Assembly: GCF_003952485.1 (NCBI RefSeq)
Contig: NZ_CP034447.1
Span: 2,928,501-2,992,500, forward strand
Direction: 5' to 3'
Source: Mesorhizobium sp. M1E.F.Ca.ET.045.02.1.1
GTDB lineage: Bacteria; Pseudomonadota; Alphaproteobacteria; Rhizobiales; Rhizobiaceae
DNA length: 64,000 bases
Shown here: positions 20,580-29,997 of the stretch, one piece after another
How positions within the stretch are numbered: the stretch's first letter is position 1
How the letters are laid out: every line of letters starts with the position of its first letter
Position numbers and translations under genes: made by a program
The notes under the pieces: generated by a model
Databases searched by the model: none
Seen by the model: only the letters and a program-made list of their open reading frames with translations
Told to the model about the DNA's origin: nothing

Positions 20580-21281
20580 ATGTCCCGTGCCGAACGTCTG
20601 CTCGACCTGATCCAGATCCTGCGCCGCCATCGCCGGCCGGTGAGCGGCCGCACGCTTGCCGGAGAGATGGGCGTCTCGATCCGCACGCTCTACCGTGACA
20701 TCGCGACGCTGCAGGGGCAGGGCGCGCCGATCGAAGGCGAGGCGGGATTGGGCTATGTGCTGAAGCCAGGCTTCATGCTGCCGCCGCTGATGTTCACCGA
20801 CGAGGAGATCGAGGCAATCGTGCTCGGCTCGCGCTGGGTGGCAAAACAGCCGGACAAGCGGCTGGCCGCGGCCGCCACGGATGCGCTGTCCAAGATCGCG
20901 GCGGTGCTGCCGGACGATCTGCGCGAGGACCTCGACGCCACGACGCTGCTCGTCGGGCCAAGTTCAGCGAGCGTCGAGGCGATCGATCTCGGCGTGGTGC
21001 GGCAGGCGATCCGCGAGGAGCGCAAGCTCGGCTTCCTCTATCGCGATGCCGGGGGCGCCGCGTCGGAGCGCATGGTCTGGCCGTTCGCGCTCGGCTTCTT
21101 CGACAAGGTGAGGGTGATGGTGGCGTGGTGCGAGATGCGCCAGGATTTCCGGCATTTCCGCACCGATCGCATGTCCCGCCTCACCGCCACGGACATCCGC
21201 TATCCGCGCCGCCGTCAGGCGATGCTCAAGGAATGGCGGGCGACGCTGGACACGCCGGGTCCAAAAAACTCGGTTGACTGA
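20580..21281 (+). CDS. YafY-type transcriptional regulator (HTH_11 + WYL domain)
   Basis: The 233-residue protein has an N-terminal winged helix ([20 protein letters not shown]; recognition region [21 protein letters not shown]). A C-terminal WYL-type ligand domain spans about 115-215, with [16 protein letters not shown] near its end. YafY homologues often control a neighbouring small stress or glyoxalase-like gene. Here the VOC protein gene follows after 71 bases on the same strand and is a plausible target. The ATG at 20580 gives the family-typical N-terminus. Confidence 0.88.
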   Translation: MSRAERLLDLIQILRRHRRPVSGRTLAGEMGVSIRTLYRDIATLQGQGAPIEGEAGLGYVLKPGFMLPPLMFTDEEIEAIVLGSRWVAKQPDKRLAAAATDALSKIAAVLPDDLREDLDATTLLVGPSSASVEAIDLGVVRQAIREERKLGFLYRDAGGAASERMVWPFALGFFDKVRVMVAWCEMRQDFRHFRTDRMSRLTATDIRYPRRRQAMLKEWRATLDTPGPKNSVD

Positions 21282-21352
21282 TGACTGCTGCCAGAATCTG
21301 ACAGCGGTATCGCGTACCGTCCTCAAGGTTCAAAACACCTTGGAGATCAGAC

Positions 21353-21733
21353 ATGTCCACGCCCAATTTCGTCATCCTCTATGTCGACAGCCCCGAGCGG
21401 AGCGGTGCGTTCTATGCCTCGCTGCTCGGACGCGCGCCCGTCGAGGCCTCGCCGACCTTTGCCATGTTCGTGCTCGACAAAGGCTTCAAGCTCGGCCTCT
21501 GGTCGCGCCACACTGTGGAGCCGGCAGCGGCCGCCGCGGGCGGAGGTGGCGAGCTGGTGCTTGCGGTCGAGGATGCGGCTGCGGTCGACGCCACGCATTC
21601 CGACTGGGCCAAGCGCGGTCTGAAGATCCTGCAGGCGCCGACCGACATGGATTTCGGCCGCACCTTCGTTGCGCTCGACCCAGACAATCACCGTCTGCGC
21701 GTCTACTGGCCGAACGAGGGAGCACAGGCATGA
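21353..21733 (+). CDS. VOC family protein (glyoxalase/bleomycin-resistance fold)
   Basis: The 126-residue protein contains two beta-alpha-beta-beta-beta units, starting [22 protein letters not shown] and ending [18 protein letters not shown]. The first half lacks the usual metal-binding histidine in the opening strand. The group is often labelled phenazine-resistance or drug-binding; actual ligand unknown. It overlaps the EVE gene by 4 bases (ATGA) and follows the WYL regulator, suggesting a three-gene stress unit. Confidence 0.85.
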   Translation: MSTPNFVILYVDSPERSGAFYASLLGRAPVEASPTFAMFVLDKGFKLGLWSRHTVEPAAAAAGGGGELVLAVEDAAAVDATHSDWAKRGLKILQAPTDMDFGRTFVALDPDNHRLRVYWPNEGAQA

Positions 21734-22167
21734 GCGCCTATTGGATCGCCGTCGCATCGGCCGAGCATGTGCGGATCGGCCGCCAGGGCGGCTTCATGCA
21801 GGTGAACCACGGCAAGGCGGCGCCGCTTCGCCGCATCAAGCCGGGCGACGGCATCGTCTATTACTCGCCGAGCACCGTGCTCGGCGAGAAAGACGGGCTG
21901 CAGTCCTTCACCGCTCTCGGCACGGTCCGTGAGGGCGAGGTCTATCAGGGCATCATGGGCGGCGGCTTCACGCCAGCGCGGCGCGATGTCGATTGGTCGG
22001 ACGCCAAGGAGGCGCCGATCAAGCCGCTGCTCGACCGGCTGGACTTCACCGCCGGCAGGCCCAACTGGGGCTATCAGCTTCGCTTCGGGCTGTTCGAGAT
22101 CGGCGAGCACGACTTTCGCCTGATCGGCGAGGCGATGGACGCCATACTCGCGGCTTCGGCTATTTGA
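21730..22167 (+). CDS. EVE domain-containing protein
   Basis: The 145-residue single-domain protein begins with [19 protein letters not shown] and continues with [12 protein letters not shown] and [14 protein letters not shown], matching the EVE branch of the PUA-like fold, which binds modified bases or RNA. Stand-alone EVE proteins have no assigned reaction. Translational coupling to the VOC gene is seen in the ATGA overlap. Its last 8 bases overlap the convergent ornithine cyclodeaminase homologue. Confidence 0.87.
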   Translation: MSAYWIAVASAEHVRIGRQGGFMQVNHGKAAPLRRIKPGDGIVYYSPSTVLGEKDGLQSFTALGTVREGEVYQGIMGGGFTPARRDVDWSDAKEAPIKPLLDRLDFTAGRPNWGYQLRFGLFEIGEHDFRLIGEAMDAILAASAI

Positions 22168-23122
22168 GCGCCTTGTAGACGGCGATGCCGGCGGCGAGGT
22201 CCTCGAGCGCGGCGCCGACCGATTTGAACAGCGTGATCTCGTCGTCCGCCTGGCGGCCTTGTTTCTCGCCGCGCGCCAGCTCGTGCAGATCGGCAACGAT
22301 TGCTTCCGGCTTCAGCACGCCGGAAGCCAGTGGCTGGACGATGTCGCCGGCCTCCTTGGTGGCGCCGGCGCGGGTGTCGACATAGACGCGGGCGCGCGAA
22401 ATGGCGTCGTCGTCGCTTTCGCGCATCGTCGGCGTGAAGCCGCCGACCAGGTCGACATGAGCGCCCGGCTTCAGCAGCGCGCCCTTGACCAGCGGCGTTG
22501 TCGAGATCGTCGCCGACGAGACGATGTCGGCTTCGCCAAGCTCGGCTTCGAGGTTTCCGGCGGCCTCGGCCGGAAGGCCTTCGGCGCGGAGCGCCGCCGT
22601 GACCTTCTCGGCGTTGGCCGGCGTGCGGTTCCAGATGCGGATGGATTTGATGGGTCTCACCGCCGAGTGCGCCTTGGCGAGGAAGGATGACAGCGCGCCA
22701 GCGCCGACCACCAGCAGCTGCGAGGCGTCCTTGCGGGCGAGATAAGATGCGGCGAGCGCCGAGGCGCAGGCGGTGCGCCATTGCGTCAGCCGCTGGCCGT
22801 CGATCAGCGCTTGCGGTTCGCCGGTCACGCCGTCAAGCAGCAGATAGAGGCCCATCACCGCCGGCTTGCCGATGGCGTTGTTGTCGGGGGAAACGGTGAC
22901 GATCTTGACGCCGATATGGCCTCCCGCCGAGGTGCCGGCGGCGTTGAAGTCGGTCCAGGCCGGCATCAACAGCAGCGTCGATGCGGCGCCATCCGGCCGC
23001 TCGATCGCGTGGTGATGGCGAACCGGCTGCACGGCGCCGTCGCGGAAGGCCGTGCGCAGCGTCTCTACCAGCCCGGGAAAGGTGAGCGCGCGATCGACCT
23101 CGGTGGCCGAGATGGTCAGCAT
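22160..23122 (-). CDS. Ornithine cyclodeaminase / mu-crystallin family protein
   Basis: The 320-residue protein starts [13 protein letters not shown]. It has [21 protein letters not shown] near 40, [15 protein letters not shown] near 70, and an NAD-binding half with [20 protein letters not shown] near 130 and [14 protein letters not shown] near 155. Members include ornithine cyclodeaminase, alanine dehydrogenase and ketimine reductases, and the substrate is not clear from sequence. The ATG at 23122 follows ACGGAG. It is followed by no close partner. Confidence 0.88.
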   Translation of the reverse strand: MLTISATEVDRALTFPGLVETLRTAFRDGAVQPVRHHHAIERPDGAASTLLLMPAWTDFNAAGTSAGGHIGVKIVTVSPDNNAIGKPAVMGLYLLLDGVTGEPQALIDGQRLTQWRTACASALAASYLARKDASQLLVVGAGALSSFLAKAHSAVRPIKSIRIWNRTPANAEKVTAALRAEGLPAEAAGNLEAELGEADIVSSATISTTPLVKGALLKPGAHVDLVGGFTPTMRESDDDAISRARVYVDTRAGATKEAGDIVQPLASGVLKPEAIVADLHELARGEKQGRQADDEITLFKSVGAALEDLAAGIAVYKALK

Positions 23123-23150
23123 AAAAAGCTCCGTGAAAGCGAGTTGCTGC

Positions 23151-23483
23151 TCAGTTTGTCGGCTTGGGCAGCGGCGGTCCTTTCGGCGCCGCGGGAGCAC
23201 GGCTCACCGCCTGGCGCAGGTTCTCGGCCTCCAGGCCCCGCTGGCGCGCGAGCTTGCGGTAGCGGCCCTGCTTCACCCAGGTCGCCATGCTGCCGACGAC
23301 CATGCCGACGGCTAAAGCCAGGAACAGGAAGATGAAGAGCGGCAGGTTCAGCGTCAGCGCCGGATTGCCGGGGTGGAACGGGTCAAGCGTGAAGGCGACC
23401 GGTCCGCGGTTGGCCACGGCAAGCGCGATCAGGATGATGGCCAGCGGCACGAAGACCACGACGAGCATGAAGCGATTGAACAT
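23151..23483 (-). CDS. lapA: LapA domain-containing inner-membrane protein
   Basis: The 110-residue protein has two membrane spans (about 5-25 and 43-65), a short periplasmic loop with ANRGPVAFTLDPF, and a cytoplasmic coiled tail rich in K/R and P. This is the LapA layout (lipopolysaccharide assembly protein A, formerly DUF1049). It sits beside ihfB, a position shared with many proteobacteria. The usual partner LapB is not encoded next to it. The ATG at 23483 follows GGAGACCTG. Confidence 0.85.
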   Translation of the reverse strand: MFNRFMLVVVFVPLAIILIALAVANRGPVAFTLDPFHPGNPALTLNLPLFIFLFLALAVGMVVGSMATWVKQGRYRKLARQRGLEAENLRQAVSRAPAAPKGPPLPKPTN

Positions 23484-23514
23484 CAGGTCTCCGTGGAGAA
23501 GCATCTTAAAGCGC

Positions 23515-23559
23515 GCATGTCTTTGTCCCGAAGCCGGTCTCCACTTTCGGGAGACATGC
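23515..23559. repeat. Palindromic intergenic repeat (GCATGTC family)
   Basis: GCATGTCT (23515-23522) and AGACATGC (23552-23559) are inverted, with an inner pair CCCGAA/TTCGGG. The core CCGAAGCCGGTCTCCACTTTCGGG is clearly related to the palindrome at 5735-5783 read on the opposite strand. It lies between lapA and ihfB. Confidence 0.7.
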
Positions 23560-23597
23560 TCCAAGCGCCGGAACGTCGCTGCGATCCGGCGCGGCGC

Positions 23598-23882
23598 CTA
23601 TTTGCCGCCGTTCAGCCTCTCGCGCAACTCCTTGCCGGTCTTGAAGAACGGCACCCACTTCTCCTCGACCTCGACGGACTCGCCGGTGCGCGGGTTGCGG
23701 CCGGTGCGGGCGGGGCGGTTTTTCACCGAGAAGGCGCCGAAGCCGCGCAGTTCGACCCTGTTGCCTTCGGCAAGCGCGTCGGTGATCTCGTCAAAGATCG
23801 CGCCGACGATGTTTTCGACGTCGCGCAGGAAAAGATGAGGGTTGCGCGCGGCAATGATCTGCACAAGTTCGGATTTGATCAT
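23598..23882 (-). CDS. ihfB: Integration host factor beta subunit
   Basis: The 94-residue protein is exactly the family length. It starts [17 protein letters not shown] and carries [22 protein letters not shown], where the proline-containing beta arm intercalates into DNA. With the alpha subunit, encoded elsewhere, it bends DNA at promoters and recombination sites, including sigma-54 promoters. The ATG at 23882 gives the conserved N-terminus; the open frame extends 11 codons further without support. It is downstream of sppA on the same strand. Confidence 0.95.
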   Translation of the reverse strand: MIKSELVQIIAARNPHLFLRDVENIVGAIFDEITDALAEGNRVELRGFGAFSVKNRPARTGRNPRTGESVEVEEKWVPFFKTGKELRERLNGGK

Positions 23883-23962
23883 GAGAACGTTCCCCGTAAA
23901 CCACACAGCGGTCAAATTATCAGGATGATTTTATTGCTTTTTTGGTTCTTCCCGACAGCTTG

Positions 23963-24916
23963 TCAAGGGTGCCAGACCGAAACGAGACCGTCAAGGAACA
24001 AGCGGTCTGCGCCGAGCTCGTGAATGACATCGCCGCCGGCGTCCGGCAGGCCCAGCGCGTTGGCGACGGCTTTGGTCATGCTCCTCGGAAACAGGTAGCT
24101 GCGGCCCTCCGTGTTCTTCCACTCGACGACCTTGAGCTTGCTGTCGACGCCCTTGGTCGCCAGCCAGTCGATCGCCTCGGTCTCGCCGCCGACCGCGTCG
24201 ACAAGGTGGTTGCCGAGCGCCTGGCGGCCGGTGAAGATCGAACCGTCGGCCAGCGCCTGCGCCTGCTCATGCGTCATTTTGCGCCGCTCGGCGACGATGC
24301 CGACGAACCAGTCATAGCTGTCGAGGATGAGCTTGCGCACCATGGCGCGCTCGTCGTCGTTGGTCGGCTTGAAGGGCGAGGGCGAGGCCTTGAGCGGCGA
24401 GGATTTCACTTCCTCGAGCTTGATGCCGAGCTTGTCCATCAGGCCGCTGACGTCGGGATACTGGATCAGCACGCCGATAGAGCCGACGATCGAGGTTTTG
24501 CGGGCCACGATATGGTCGGCCGCGCTTGCGATCATGTAGCCGGCGGACGCCGCCAGCGTGCCGACCTCCGCCACCACCGGCTTGTCGCCGGCAAGCTTGC
24601 GTACTTCCTCATAGATCGACTCGCCGCCGACCGTGGTGCCTCCGGGCGAATCGATCGAGAGGATGACGCCCTTCACCGTCGCGGACTTGCGGATCGACTC
24701 CAGCCGTTTGATCAGCTCCTCGTCCTCGGTGATGGTGCCTTCGATCTTGACCTTGGCAATGTGGTCGACCGCCTGGCCGGTGAAATCGTCACTGTAGATC
24801 CAGGCCGAAAAGGCGATCAGCGCCGCCGCCAGAACAACAAACGTGGCGACGCGCCAGAACGTCAGCTTGCGGCGCAAGCGGCGGCGGTCGATCAGGTCGT
24901 CGGCTCTCATAGCCAT
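23963..24916 (-). CDS. sppA: Signal peptide peptidase SppA (36K type)
   Basis: The 317-residue protein has a basic N-terminus, one membrane anchor near 20-42 and a single ClpP/crotonase-fold serine protease domain. The nucleophile serine lies in LAASAGYMIASAADHIV (about 135) and the general-base lysine in SSPLKASPSPFKPTNDDE (about 188). It degrades cleaved signal peptides in the membrane. The oligomerising SPGGTTVGGESIYEEV segment is present near 101. I chose the ATG at 24916 behind GTGAGG. sppA-ihfB-lapA are colinear, an order usual in alphaproteobacteria. Confidence 0.92.
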   Translation of the reverse strand: MAMRADDLIDRRRLRRKLTFWRVATFVVLAAALIAFSAWIYSDDFTGQAVDHIAKVKIEGTITEDEELIKRLESIRKSATVKGVILSIDSPGGTTVGGESIYEEVRKLAGDKPVVAEVGTLAASAGYMIASAADHIVARKTSIVGSIGVLIQYPDVSGLMDKLGIKLEEVKSSPLKASPSPFKPTNDDERAMVRKLILDSYDWFVGIVAERRKMTHEQAQALADGSIFTGRQALGNHLVDAVGGETEAIDWLATKGVDSKLKVVEWKNTEGRSYLFPRSMTKAVANALGLPDAGGDVIHELGADRLFLDGLVSVWHP

Positions 24917-25207
24917 ATCAGCCTCACAATCGGTGGGAGAGGACGCTTTTAAAGCAAGCATCCGCGCGGGGCTACCGTTTCCTGACAGCTTCCGGCGCCA
25001 ACGCAGCTGTCACGACGACCTCACGAAAAATTAACGCAGCCGGCCCCTATCTGCTATGAAGGGCTGGCAGTTCAGCCGAATTCGTCTTAGTCCTGCGGTA
25101 GTAGCCGTCACATTTTTGCAGTTTTCCTCCGCTTGTGCTTGCTTGCGGGGGCCGGCATACCACCTATAGGCGGTGTTTGGCGGGCAAGGGCTCATTAGAA
25201 AACAGTC

Positions 25208-25921
25208 ATGTTGGCGCGATCTGACGATACGAGCGATGCCGAAATGGTGTCGGCTGCCGCTGGCGAAAGCGGCGCGCGCGGCGACGCGTTCGACCGTGCG
25301 GAGCGGCATTCGCGCCGCGTGCGCGTGCTGAAGTTCGCCGTGCCGCTGCTGGCGGCGGCTATTGCAATCGCCTTTCCAGTCTATTCCTACCTCGCCGCGC
25401 CGGTTTCGGTCTCGGTGCAGGCCGATGGAGCCGCCTTTTCGGACGGCAAGCTGGTGATGGCCAATCCCAAGCTCAACGGCTTCACCAAGCAGAAACTGCC
25501 TTATTCGCTGACAGCGACCAGGGCGACGCAGGATGTCGGCAAGCAGGACGTCATCGACCTCGAAGGCATCAACGCCAAATTGCCTGTCGCCAGCGACAAT
25601 GTGGTGGCGGTCGATGCCGCGCACGGCATCTACGATCGCGGCGCTAACACAATGGACCTGACCAGCGATGTCTCGGTGACCACCACCGACGGCATGGTGG
25701 CCAAGTTCAAATCGGTCTTCCTAGACATGGGCAAAGGCTCTATGAAGACGAGCAATCCGGTCGATGTCAGTCGCGGCGGGTCGCGCATCACCGCCGACTC
25801 GATGTCAGTGGAAGAGAACGGCAAGGTGGTGGTTTTCGAGAGCCGAGTGCGCGTCAACATCGATCCGGCCGCTCTGAAGGCGGCGGGGATTAAGAGTGGA
25901 GAAGAGAATGCGTCGCAGTAA
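25208..25921 (+). CDS. lptC: LPS export ABC transporter periplasmic protein LptC
   Basis: The 237-residue bitopic protein has a cytoplasmic N-terminus of about 45 residues, one hydrophobic anchor (about 44-62, VLKFAVPLLAAAIAIAFPVY) and a periplasmic beta-jellyroll domain. That domain carries LKGxN-type motifs such as GINAKLPVASDNVVAVDA and GAMKT-like KGSMKTSNPVDV. It accepts LPS from the LptBFG transporter and passes it to LptA, encoded next. The stop overlaps the lptA start by 14 bases. Confidence 0.9.
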   Translation: MLARSDDTSDAEMVSAAAGESGARGDAFDRAERHSRRVRVLKFAVPLLAAAIAIAFPVYSYLAAPVSVSVQADGAAFSDGKLVMANPKLNGFTKQKLPYSLTATRATQDVGKQDVIDLEGINAKLPVASDNVVAVDAAHGIYDRGANTMDLTSDVSVTTTDGMVAKFKSVFLDMGKGSMKTSNPVDVSRGGSRITADSMSVEENGKVVVFESRVRVNIDPAALKAAGIKSGEENASQ

Positions 25922-26501
25922 ATCCGCGTGGCTTCTGGGCGCAGCCTCTGCACTGCTGTTGCTGGGAACGGCGAATTCGTTTGCGCAGTCGAGCGCGAGC
26001 AGCCAGATCCCCGGACTGAAGCTGTCGGGCGATCAGCCGATCCAGATCGAAAGCGACAAGCTCGAGGTCCGGCAGGTCGACAGCGTGGCGGTGTTCAACG
26101 GCAACGTGACCGTCAATCAAGGGCCGACGCTGCTCAAGGCCGGCAAGATGACGGTCTACTACGTCAAGGATGCCAATGCCCCCAAGGGCGCGGCGGCCGG
26201 CGCGTCGGCGATGACGGGTGCGGCCAACATCGACCATCTGGTGGTCGAGAACAAAGTCTACATCAAGTCGAACGACCAGATCGCCACCGGCGACAAGGGC
26301 ACCTTCGACATGAAGACGCAGGTGCTGGTGCTTCAAGGCAAGGAAGTGGTGCTGTCGCAGGGCGATAACGTGCTCAAGGGCTGCAAGCTCACCGTGCAGA
26401 TGAAAAGCGGCCTCGGCAATGTCGAAGGTTGTCCTCGCGTCATCATGTCGTTCAAGCCCCAGAAGCAGGGAGCGCAGCAGCAGGGAGCGCAGCAGGACTA
26501 A
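25908..26501 (+). CDS. lptA: Lipopolysaccharide transport protein LptA
   Basis: The 197-residue periplasmic protein has a cleavable signal peptide ([20 protein letters not shown], cleavage likely after SFAQS) and an OstA-type beta-jellyroll with [21 protein letters not shown] and a repeated [18 protein letters not shown] strand pair. It bridges LptC to the outer membrane complex. The ATG at 25908 is preceded by GGAGAAGAG. An in-frame GTG four codons upstream is less likely. Its stop TAA overlaps the lptB ATG (TAATG). Confidence 0.92.
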   Translation: MRRSKSAWLLGAASALLLLGTANSFAQSSASSQIPGLKLSGDQPIQIESDKLEVRQVDSVAVFNGNVTVNQGPTLLKAGKMTVYYVKDANAPKGAAAGASAMTGAANIDHLVVENKVYIKSNDQIATGDKGTFDMKTQVLVLQGKEVVLSQGDNVLKGCKLTVQMKSGLGNVEGCPRVIMSFKPQKQGAQQQGAQQD

Positions 26502-27319
26502 TGACCGGCGTATCCTCGCTGCTTGCCCGTCTTCCGGGACGGGCGGCCGCAAAGCCGGCTGCGCCGGCAACGGTCGGCGCCGACAAGGCAAAGTTCAAGG
26601 GCACCCTGATCGCCAAGGGCCTGACCAAGAGCTACAAGGGCCGCAAGGTGGTGAGCGGCGTGACGCTCGGCGTGCGCGCCGGCGAGGCCGTCGGCCTGCT
26701 CGGCCCCAATGGCGCCGGCAAGACCACCTGCTTCTACATGGTCACCGGTCTCGTGCCGGTCGACGAAGGCACGATCGAGATCGACGGCTTCGACGTCACC
26801 TCGATGCCGATGTACCGCCGCGCCCGCCTCGGCATCGGTTATCTGCCGCAGGAAGCGTCGATCTTTAGGGGCCTCAACGTCGAGCAGAACATCCGCGCCG
26901 TTCTGGAGGTGGTGGAAAAGAGCCGCAAGGAACGCGAACGCACGCTCGACGAGCTGCTCGAGGAATTCCACATCAGCCATCTGCGCAAGGCGCCGTCGAT
27001 GTCGCTGTCTGGCGGTGAACGGCGGCGTCTCGAGATCGCGCGGGCGCTGGCGACGCGGCCGGCCTACATGCTGCTGGACGAGCCTTTCGCCGGTATCGAT
27101 CCGATCGCGGTCGCCGACATCCAGCAGCTCGTTCGCCATCTCACCGCGCGCGGCATCGGCGTGCTGATCACCGATCACAATGTGCGCGAGACGCTCGGGC
27201 TGATCGACCGCGCCTATATCATCCATGCCGGCCAGGTGCTGACGCATGGCAGGGCCGACGAAATCGTCGCCAACGCCGATGTGCGGCGTCTCTATCTCGG
27301 CGAGGGCTTTACCCTCTAA
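26501..27319 (+). CDS. lptB: LPS export ABC transporter ATP-binding protein LptB
   Basis: The 272-residue ATPase has about 30 extra N-terminal residues before the ABC core. Walker A is GPNGAGKTT (about 68-76), Q loop [12 protein letters not shown], signature [15 protein letters not shown] (about 169-183), Walker [13 protein letters not shown] and H-loop [10 protein letters not shown]. The FAGIDP and [14 protein letters not shown] patterns are typical of LptB. It powers LPS extraction with LptF and LptG, encoded elsewhere. It overlaps lptA by one base and is followed by a hairpin terminator. Confidence 0.95.
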   Translation: MTGVSSLLARLPGRAAAKPAAPATVGADKAKFKGTLIAKGLTKSYKGRKVVSGVTLGVRAGEAVGLLGPNGAGKTTCFYMVTGLVPVDEGTIEIDGFDVTSMPMYRRARLGIGYLPQEASIFRGLNVEQNIRAVLEVVEKSRKERERTLDELLEEFHISHLRKAPSMSLSGGERRRLEIARALATRPAYMLLDEPFAGIDPIAVADIQQLVRHLTARGIGVLITDHNVRETLGLIDRAYIIHAGQVLTHGRADEIVANADVRRLYLGEGFTL

Positions 27320-27321
27320 GC

Positions 27322-27360
27322 ACGAAAATCTCCCGTTCGGCGGGATTTTCGTCCGTTTTT
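27322..27360 (+). terminator. Hairpin with T-run after lptB
   Basis: ACGAAAATCTCCCG pairs with CGGGATTTTCGT across TTCGG with a two-base bulge, followed by CCGTTTTT. It begins 2 bases after the lptB stop and probably ends the lptCAB transcript, leaving rpoN to its own promoter in the following 150 bases. Confidence 0.75.
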
Positions 27361-27507
27361 CGAGATTCTTGACGGTTCCGGCACCGGATAACGCTCCGGT
27401 AAGCCGGGGATGCTAGCGTTTGCCTTGACAAGCAAAAGCCGGGCCAGTTTCTATGGCCGACCGAAAAACCATAGTTCGAAGCGTAGACGAGGCGTTTGAA
27501 TCCAACC

Positions 27508-29037
27508 ATGGCGCTGGCGGCCAAACTGCAGCTCAGACAGTCCCAGTCGCTGGTGATGACGCCCCAGCTGATGCAGTCGATCCGGCTGCTGCAGCTCACC
27601 CATGTCGAGCTCGAACGCTTCATCGACGAGGAGATCGAGCGCAATCCATTGCTGGAGCGGGCCGAGCCGCAGGATGAAACGGGCGGCGACCTGCCGCAGA
27701 AGAGCGAGACCGCTCCGGAACCCGCTGCCGGGGACGACTGGTTCGAAGGCGAGACGGAATGGAGCGCCGAGGCGATCTCGGAAAAGCTCGACTCTTCGCT
27801 GGAGAACCTGTTTCCCGACGATCCCGGAACAAGCGAAAAGCTGGGGCCGGACCTTTCGGCGCAATGGAAGTCGGCTTCGGGGGGCAGTGCCGGCGGCGCC
27901 TCGTCGGAGGGTTTCGATGTCGGCGAGATGGCCGCGACCGTCGTGACGCTGCGCGAGCATGTCGGCGAGCAGATCGCGCTTGCCTTCCCCAACCCTGCCG
28001 AACGCCTGATTGCGGGCGAGCTTGCCGACAGCCTCGACGAGGCCGGCTATCTGCGCGCCGACCTGGACGAAATCGCCGCGCGGCTTGGCGCGGACGAGGC
28101 GGCGGTTTCACGCGTGCTCACGGTCTGCCAGACTTTCGAGCCCGCCGGCCTGTTTGCCCGCGACCTGGCCGAATGCCTGTCGCTGCAGCTTGCCGTGCGC
28201 GACCGGCTCGATCCGGCGATGAAGGCGCTGGTCGCCAATCTGGAGCTGCTCGCGCGACGGGACTTCCAGACGCTGAAGCGTATCTGCGGCGTCGACGAGG
28301 AGGATCTTCTCGACATGCTGGCCGAGATCCGAGCGCTCGATCCGCGGCCCGGTACCGCCTTTTCGGGCGGCGCGAGCGACGCCATCGTCGCCGATGTCGA
28401 GGTGCGGGCGGCTGCCGACGGGAGCTGGGCGGTGGAGCTCAATCCCGACACGCTGCCGCGCGTTCTGGTCGACCACGTCTATTTCGCTCGGGTTTCCAGC
28501 CACGCCAGGGACCAGGCGGAAAAGGAGTTTCTGGCCGAATGCTTGCAGAACGCCAACTGGCTGACGCGCAGCCTCGACCAGCGGGCGAAGACCATTCTCA
28601 AGGTGGCCTCGGAAATCGTGCGCCAACAGGACGCGTTCCTTGTCCATGGCGTGCGGCATCTCAAGCCGCTTAACCTGCGCACCGTGGCCGACGCGATCGG
28701 CATGCATGAATCGACGGTCAGCCGCGTCACCGCCAACAAATATATGCTGACGCCGCGCGGCGTCTTCGAACTGCGCTATTTCTTCACCGCTTCGATCGCC
28801 TCCGCGGAGGGCGGCGAAGCCCATTCCTCGGAAGCCGTGCGCGACCGCATCAAGCAGCTGATCGACGAGGAAAAGCCCGCCGACGTGCTGTCCGACGACG
28901 CCATCGTCGACATGCTGAGGGAAAGCGGCGTCGACATCGCCCGCCGCACCGTCGCCAAGTACCGGGAGGGCATGAACATCCCTTCCTCGGTGCAGCGCCG
29001 CCGGGAAAAGCGGGCGCTGGCCAACGCCGGGCGCTAG
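27508..29037 (+). CDS. rpoN: RNA polymerase sigma-54 factor
   Basis: The 509-residue sigma factor starts with the activator-interaction region (LQLRQSQSLVMTPQLMQSIR, then LLQL). An acidic linker and core-binding domain follow (about 130-320), then the HTH at about 385-410 (VADAIGMHESTVSRVTANKY) and the RpoN box near 478 (RRTVAKYREGMNIPSS). It directs transcription of nitrogen, carbon and often motility genes with enhancer-binding proteins. The ATG at 27508 yields the conserved N-terminus; a TTG four codons earlier is behind GAGG and remains possible. The order lptB-rpoN-hpf-ptsN is canonical. Confidence 0.95.
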   Translation: MALAAKLQLRQSQSLVMTPQLMQSIRLLQLTHVELERFIDEEIERNPLLERAEPQDETGGDLPQKSETAPEPAAGDDWFEGETEWSAEAISEKLDSSLENLFPDDPGTSEKLGPDLSAQWKSASGGSAGGASSEGFDVGEMAATVVTLREHVGEQIALAFPNPAERLIAGELADSLDEAGYLRADLDEIAARLGADEAAVSRVLTVCQTFEPAGLFARDLAECLSLQLAVRDRLDPAMKALVANLELLARRDFQTLKRICGVDEEDLLDMLAEIRALDPRPGTAFSGGASDAIVADVEVRAAADGSWAVELNPDTLPRVLVDHVYFARVSSHARDQAEKEFLAECLQNANWLTRSLDQRAKTILKVASEIVRQQDAFLVHGVRHLKPLNLRTVADAIGMHESTVSRVTANKYMLTPRGVFELRYFFTASIASAEGGEAHSSEAVRDRIKQLIDEEKPADVLSDDAIVDMLRESGVDIARRTVAKYREGMNIPSSVQRRREKRALANAGR

Positions 29038-29352
29038 GGGCAGTTGACACTCAGCCGGCCTGACCTAATTGGTGCTGAGCTTGGGGAACGGGCGGATTTC
29101 CACAGTTTTCATGCTTCATTGACAAGCTGCAATGAAGTGTCTAGAAGCCCGCCCGCATGAGCCGGGCCGTGATGCCCGCTCGCGGATGGGTCCGTCAAAG
29201 CGAAGGCCTCGGACGGCCAGAAGGCGACTTGTGATCAACCGGAAAGTTCGGGTCTAAAATCGGCGCGCGTGCCGCCGCAAAGCTTGTGCGCGCGCACCAC
29301 GGGTATAAACTCGGGACAGTTTGAAGCCTGAGCAAGGAAGGTCAGTTTTCAG
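29038..29352. other. 315-bp intergenic region between rpoN and hpf
   Basis: No protein-coding gene is apparent. TTGACA (29119-29124) lies 17 bases before TAGAAG (29142-29147), a possible housekeeping promoter for hpf with a leader of about 200 bases. GC-rich stretches follow, with partial dyads such as GCCCGCCCGCATGAGCCGGGC. A non-coding RNA or structured leader is possible but not demonstrated. Confidence 0.45.
29119..29147 (+). promoter_or_regulatory. Candidate housekeeping promoter upstream of hpf
   Basis: A perfect -35 hexamer TTGACA is followed after 17 bases by TAGAAG, which matches TATAAT at 4 of 6 positions. It lies 206 bases before the hpf ATG. It is the best sigma-70-like match in this gap but remains a prediction. 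Confidence 0.4.
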
Positions 29353-29937
29353 ATGAATCTGCGCATTTCGGGAAAACACATGGACATCGGCGATGCGTTC
29401 CGCACGCGCATCAACGATCGTGTCAACGAAGCGATCGAAAAATATTTCGATCGGGGTTTTTCAGGACATGTAACGGTCATCAAGGCGGGGTCGCGCTTCT
29501 CGGCCGACTGCATGATCCGTCTCGATTCCGGTGCCTCGCTGCAGGCGACCGGCGACGCCCAGGATCCCACGCTTGCCTTCGAGGCGGCCGCCGATCGCCT
29601 CGAAACACGGCTCAGGCGCTACAAGCGCCGGCTGAAGTCGCACAGTTCCAGCAATGGCAATGGCGAATCCACCGATATCGCCTACACCGTGATGGAGCCG
29701 CTCGCCGACGACGATGAGGAAATCCCGGAAGACTTCGCTCCGGCCATCGTCGCCGAATCGACGGTGACTCTCCGCACCATGTCGGTGGCGTCAGCCGTCA
29801 TCGAGCTCGATACCAAGGACAGCCCGGTTTTCGTTTTCCGCAACGCCGGAAACGACCATGTCAATATCGTCTACCGCCGGCCGGATGGAAACATCGGCTG
29901 GATCGATCCGTCGACGACCAAAGTCGCGCAGGGTTAA
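29353..29937 (+). CDS. hpf: Ribosome hibernation promoting factor, long form
   Basis: The 194-residue protein has the N-terminal ribosome-binding domain (about 1-100, starting NLRISGKHMDIGDAFRTRI) and a linker. A C-terminal dimerisation domain (about 135-190; SPVFVFRNAGNDHVNIVYRR and PDGNIGWIDP) makes it the long HPF that joins two 70S ribosomes into 100S dimers. It acts in stationary or stressed cells. It lies between rpoN and ptsN, as in most proteobacteria. GGAAGG upstream supports the start. Confidence 0.93.
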   Translation: MNLRISGKHMDIGDAFRTRINDRVNEAIEKYFDRGFSGHVTVIKAGSRFSADCMIRLDSGASLQATGDAQDPTLAFEAAADRLETRLRRYKRRLKSHSSSNGNGESTDIAYTVMEPLADDDEEIPEDFAPAIVAESTVTLRTMSVASAVIELDTKDSPVFVFRNAGNDHVNIVYRRPDGNIGWIDPSTTKVAQG

Positions 29938-29997
29938 GAAAGCCGGCCGCGCGAGGGGGACGACTGGCGCGGCAGGCGAGCAAGGGATTTTTCAAGC

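Noticed and set aside
20342..20686. N-terminal extension of the rRNA methyltransferase frame
   Set aside because: The extra 115 codons look non-coding, and a GGAG-TTG start at 20341 explains the gene.
24917..25207. Gap of 291 bases between sppA and lptC examined for an RNA gene or small ORF
   Set aside because: It must hold two divergent promoters, but I saw no good hexamer pair, no tRNA-like fold and no coding frame.
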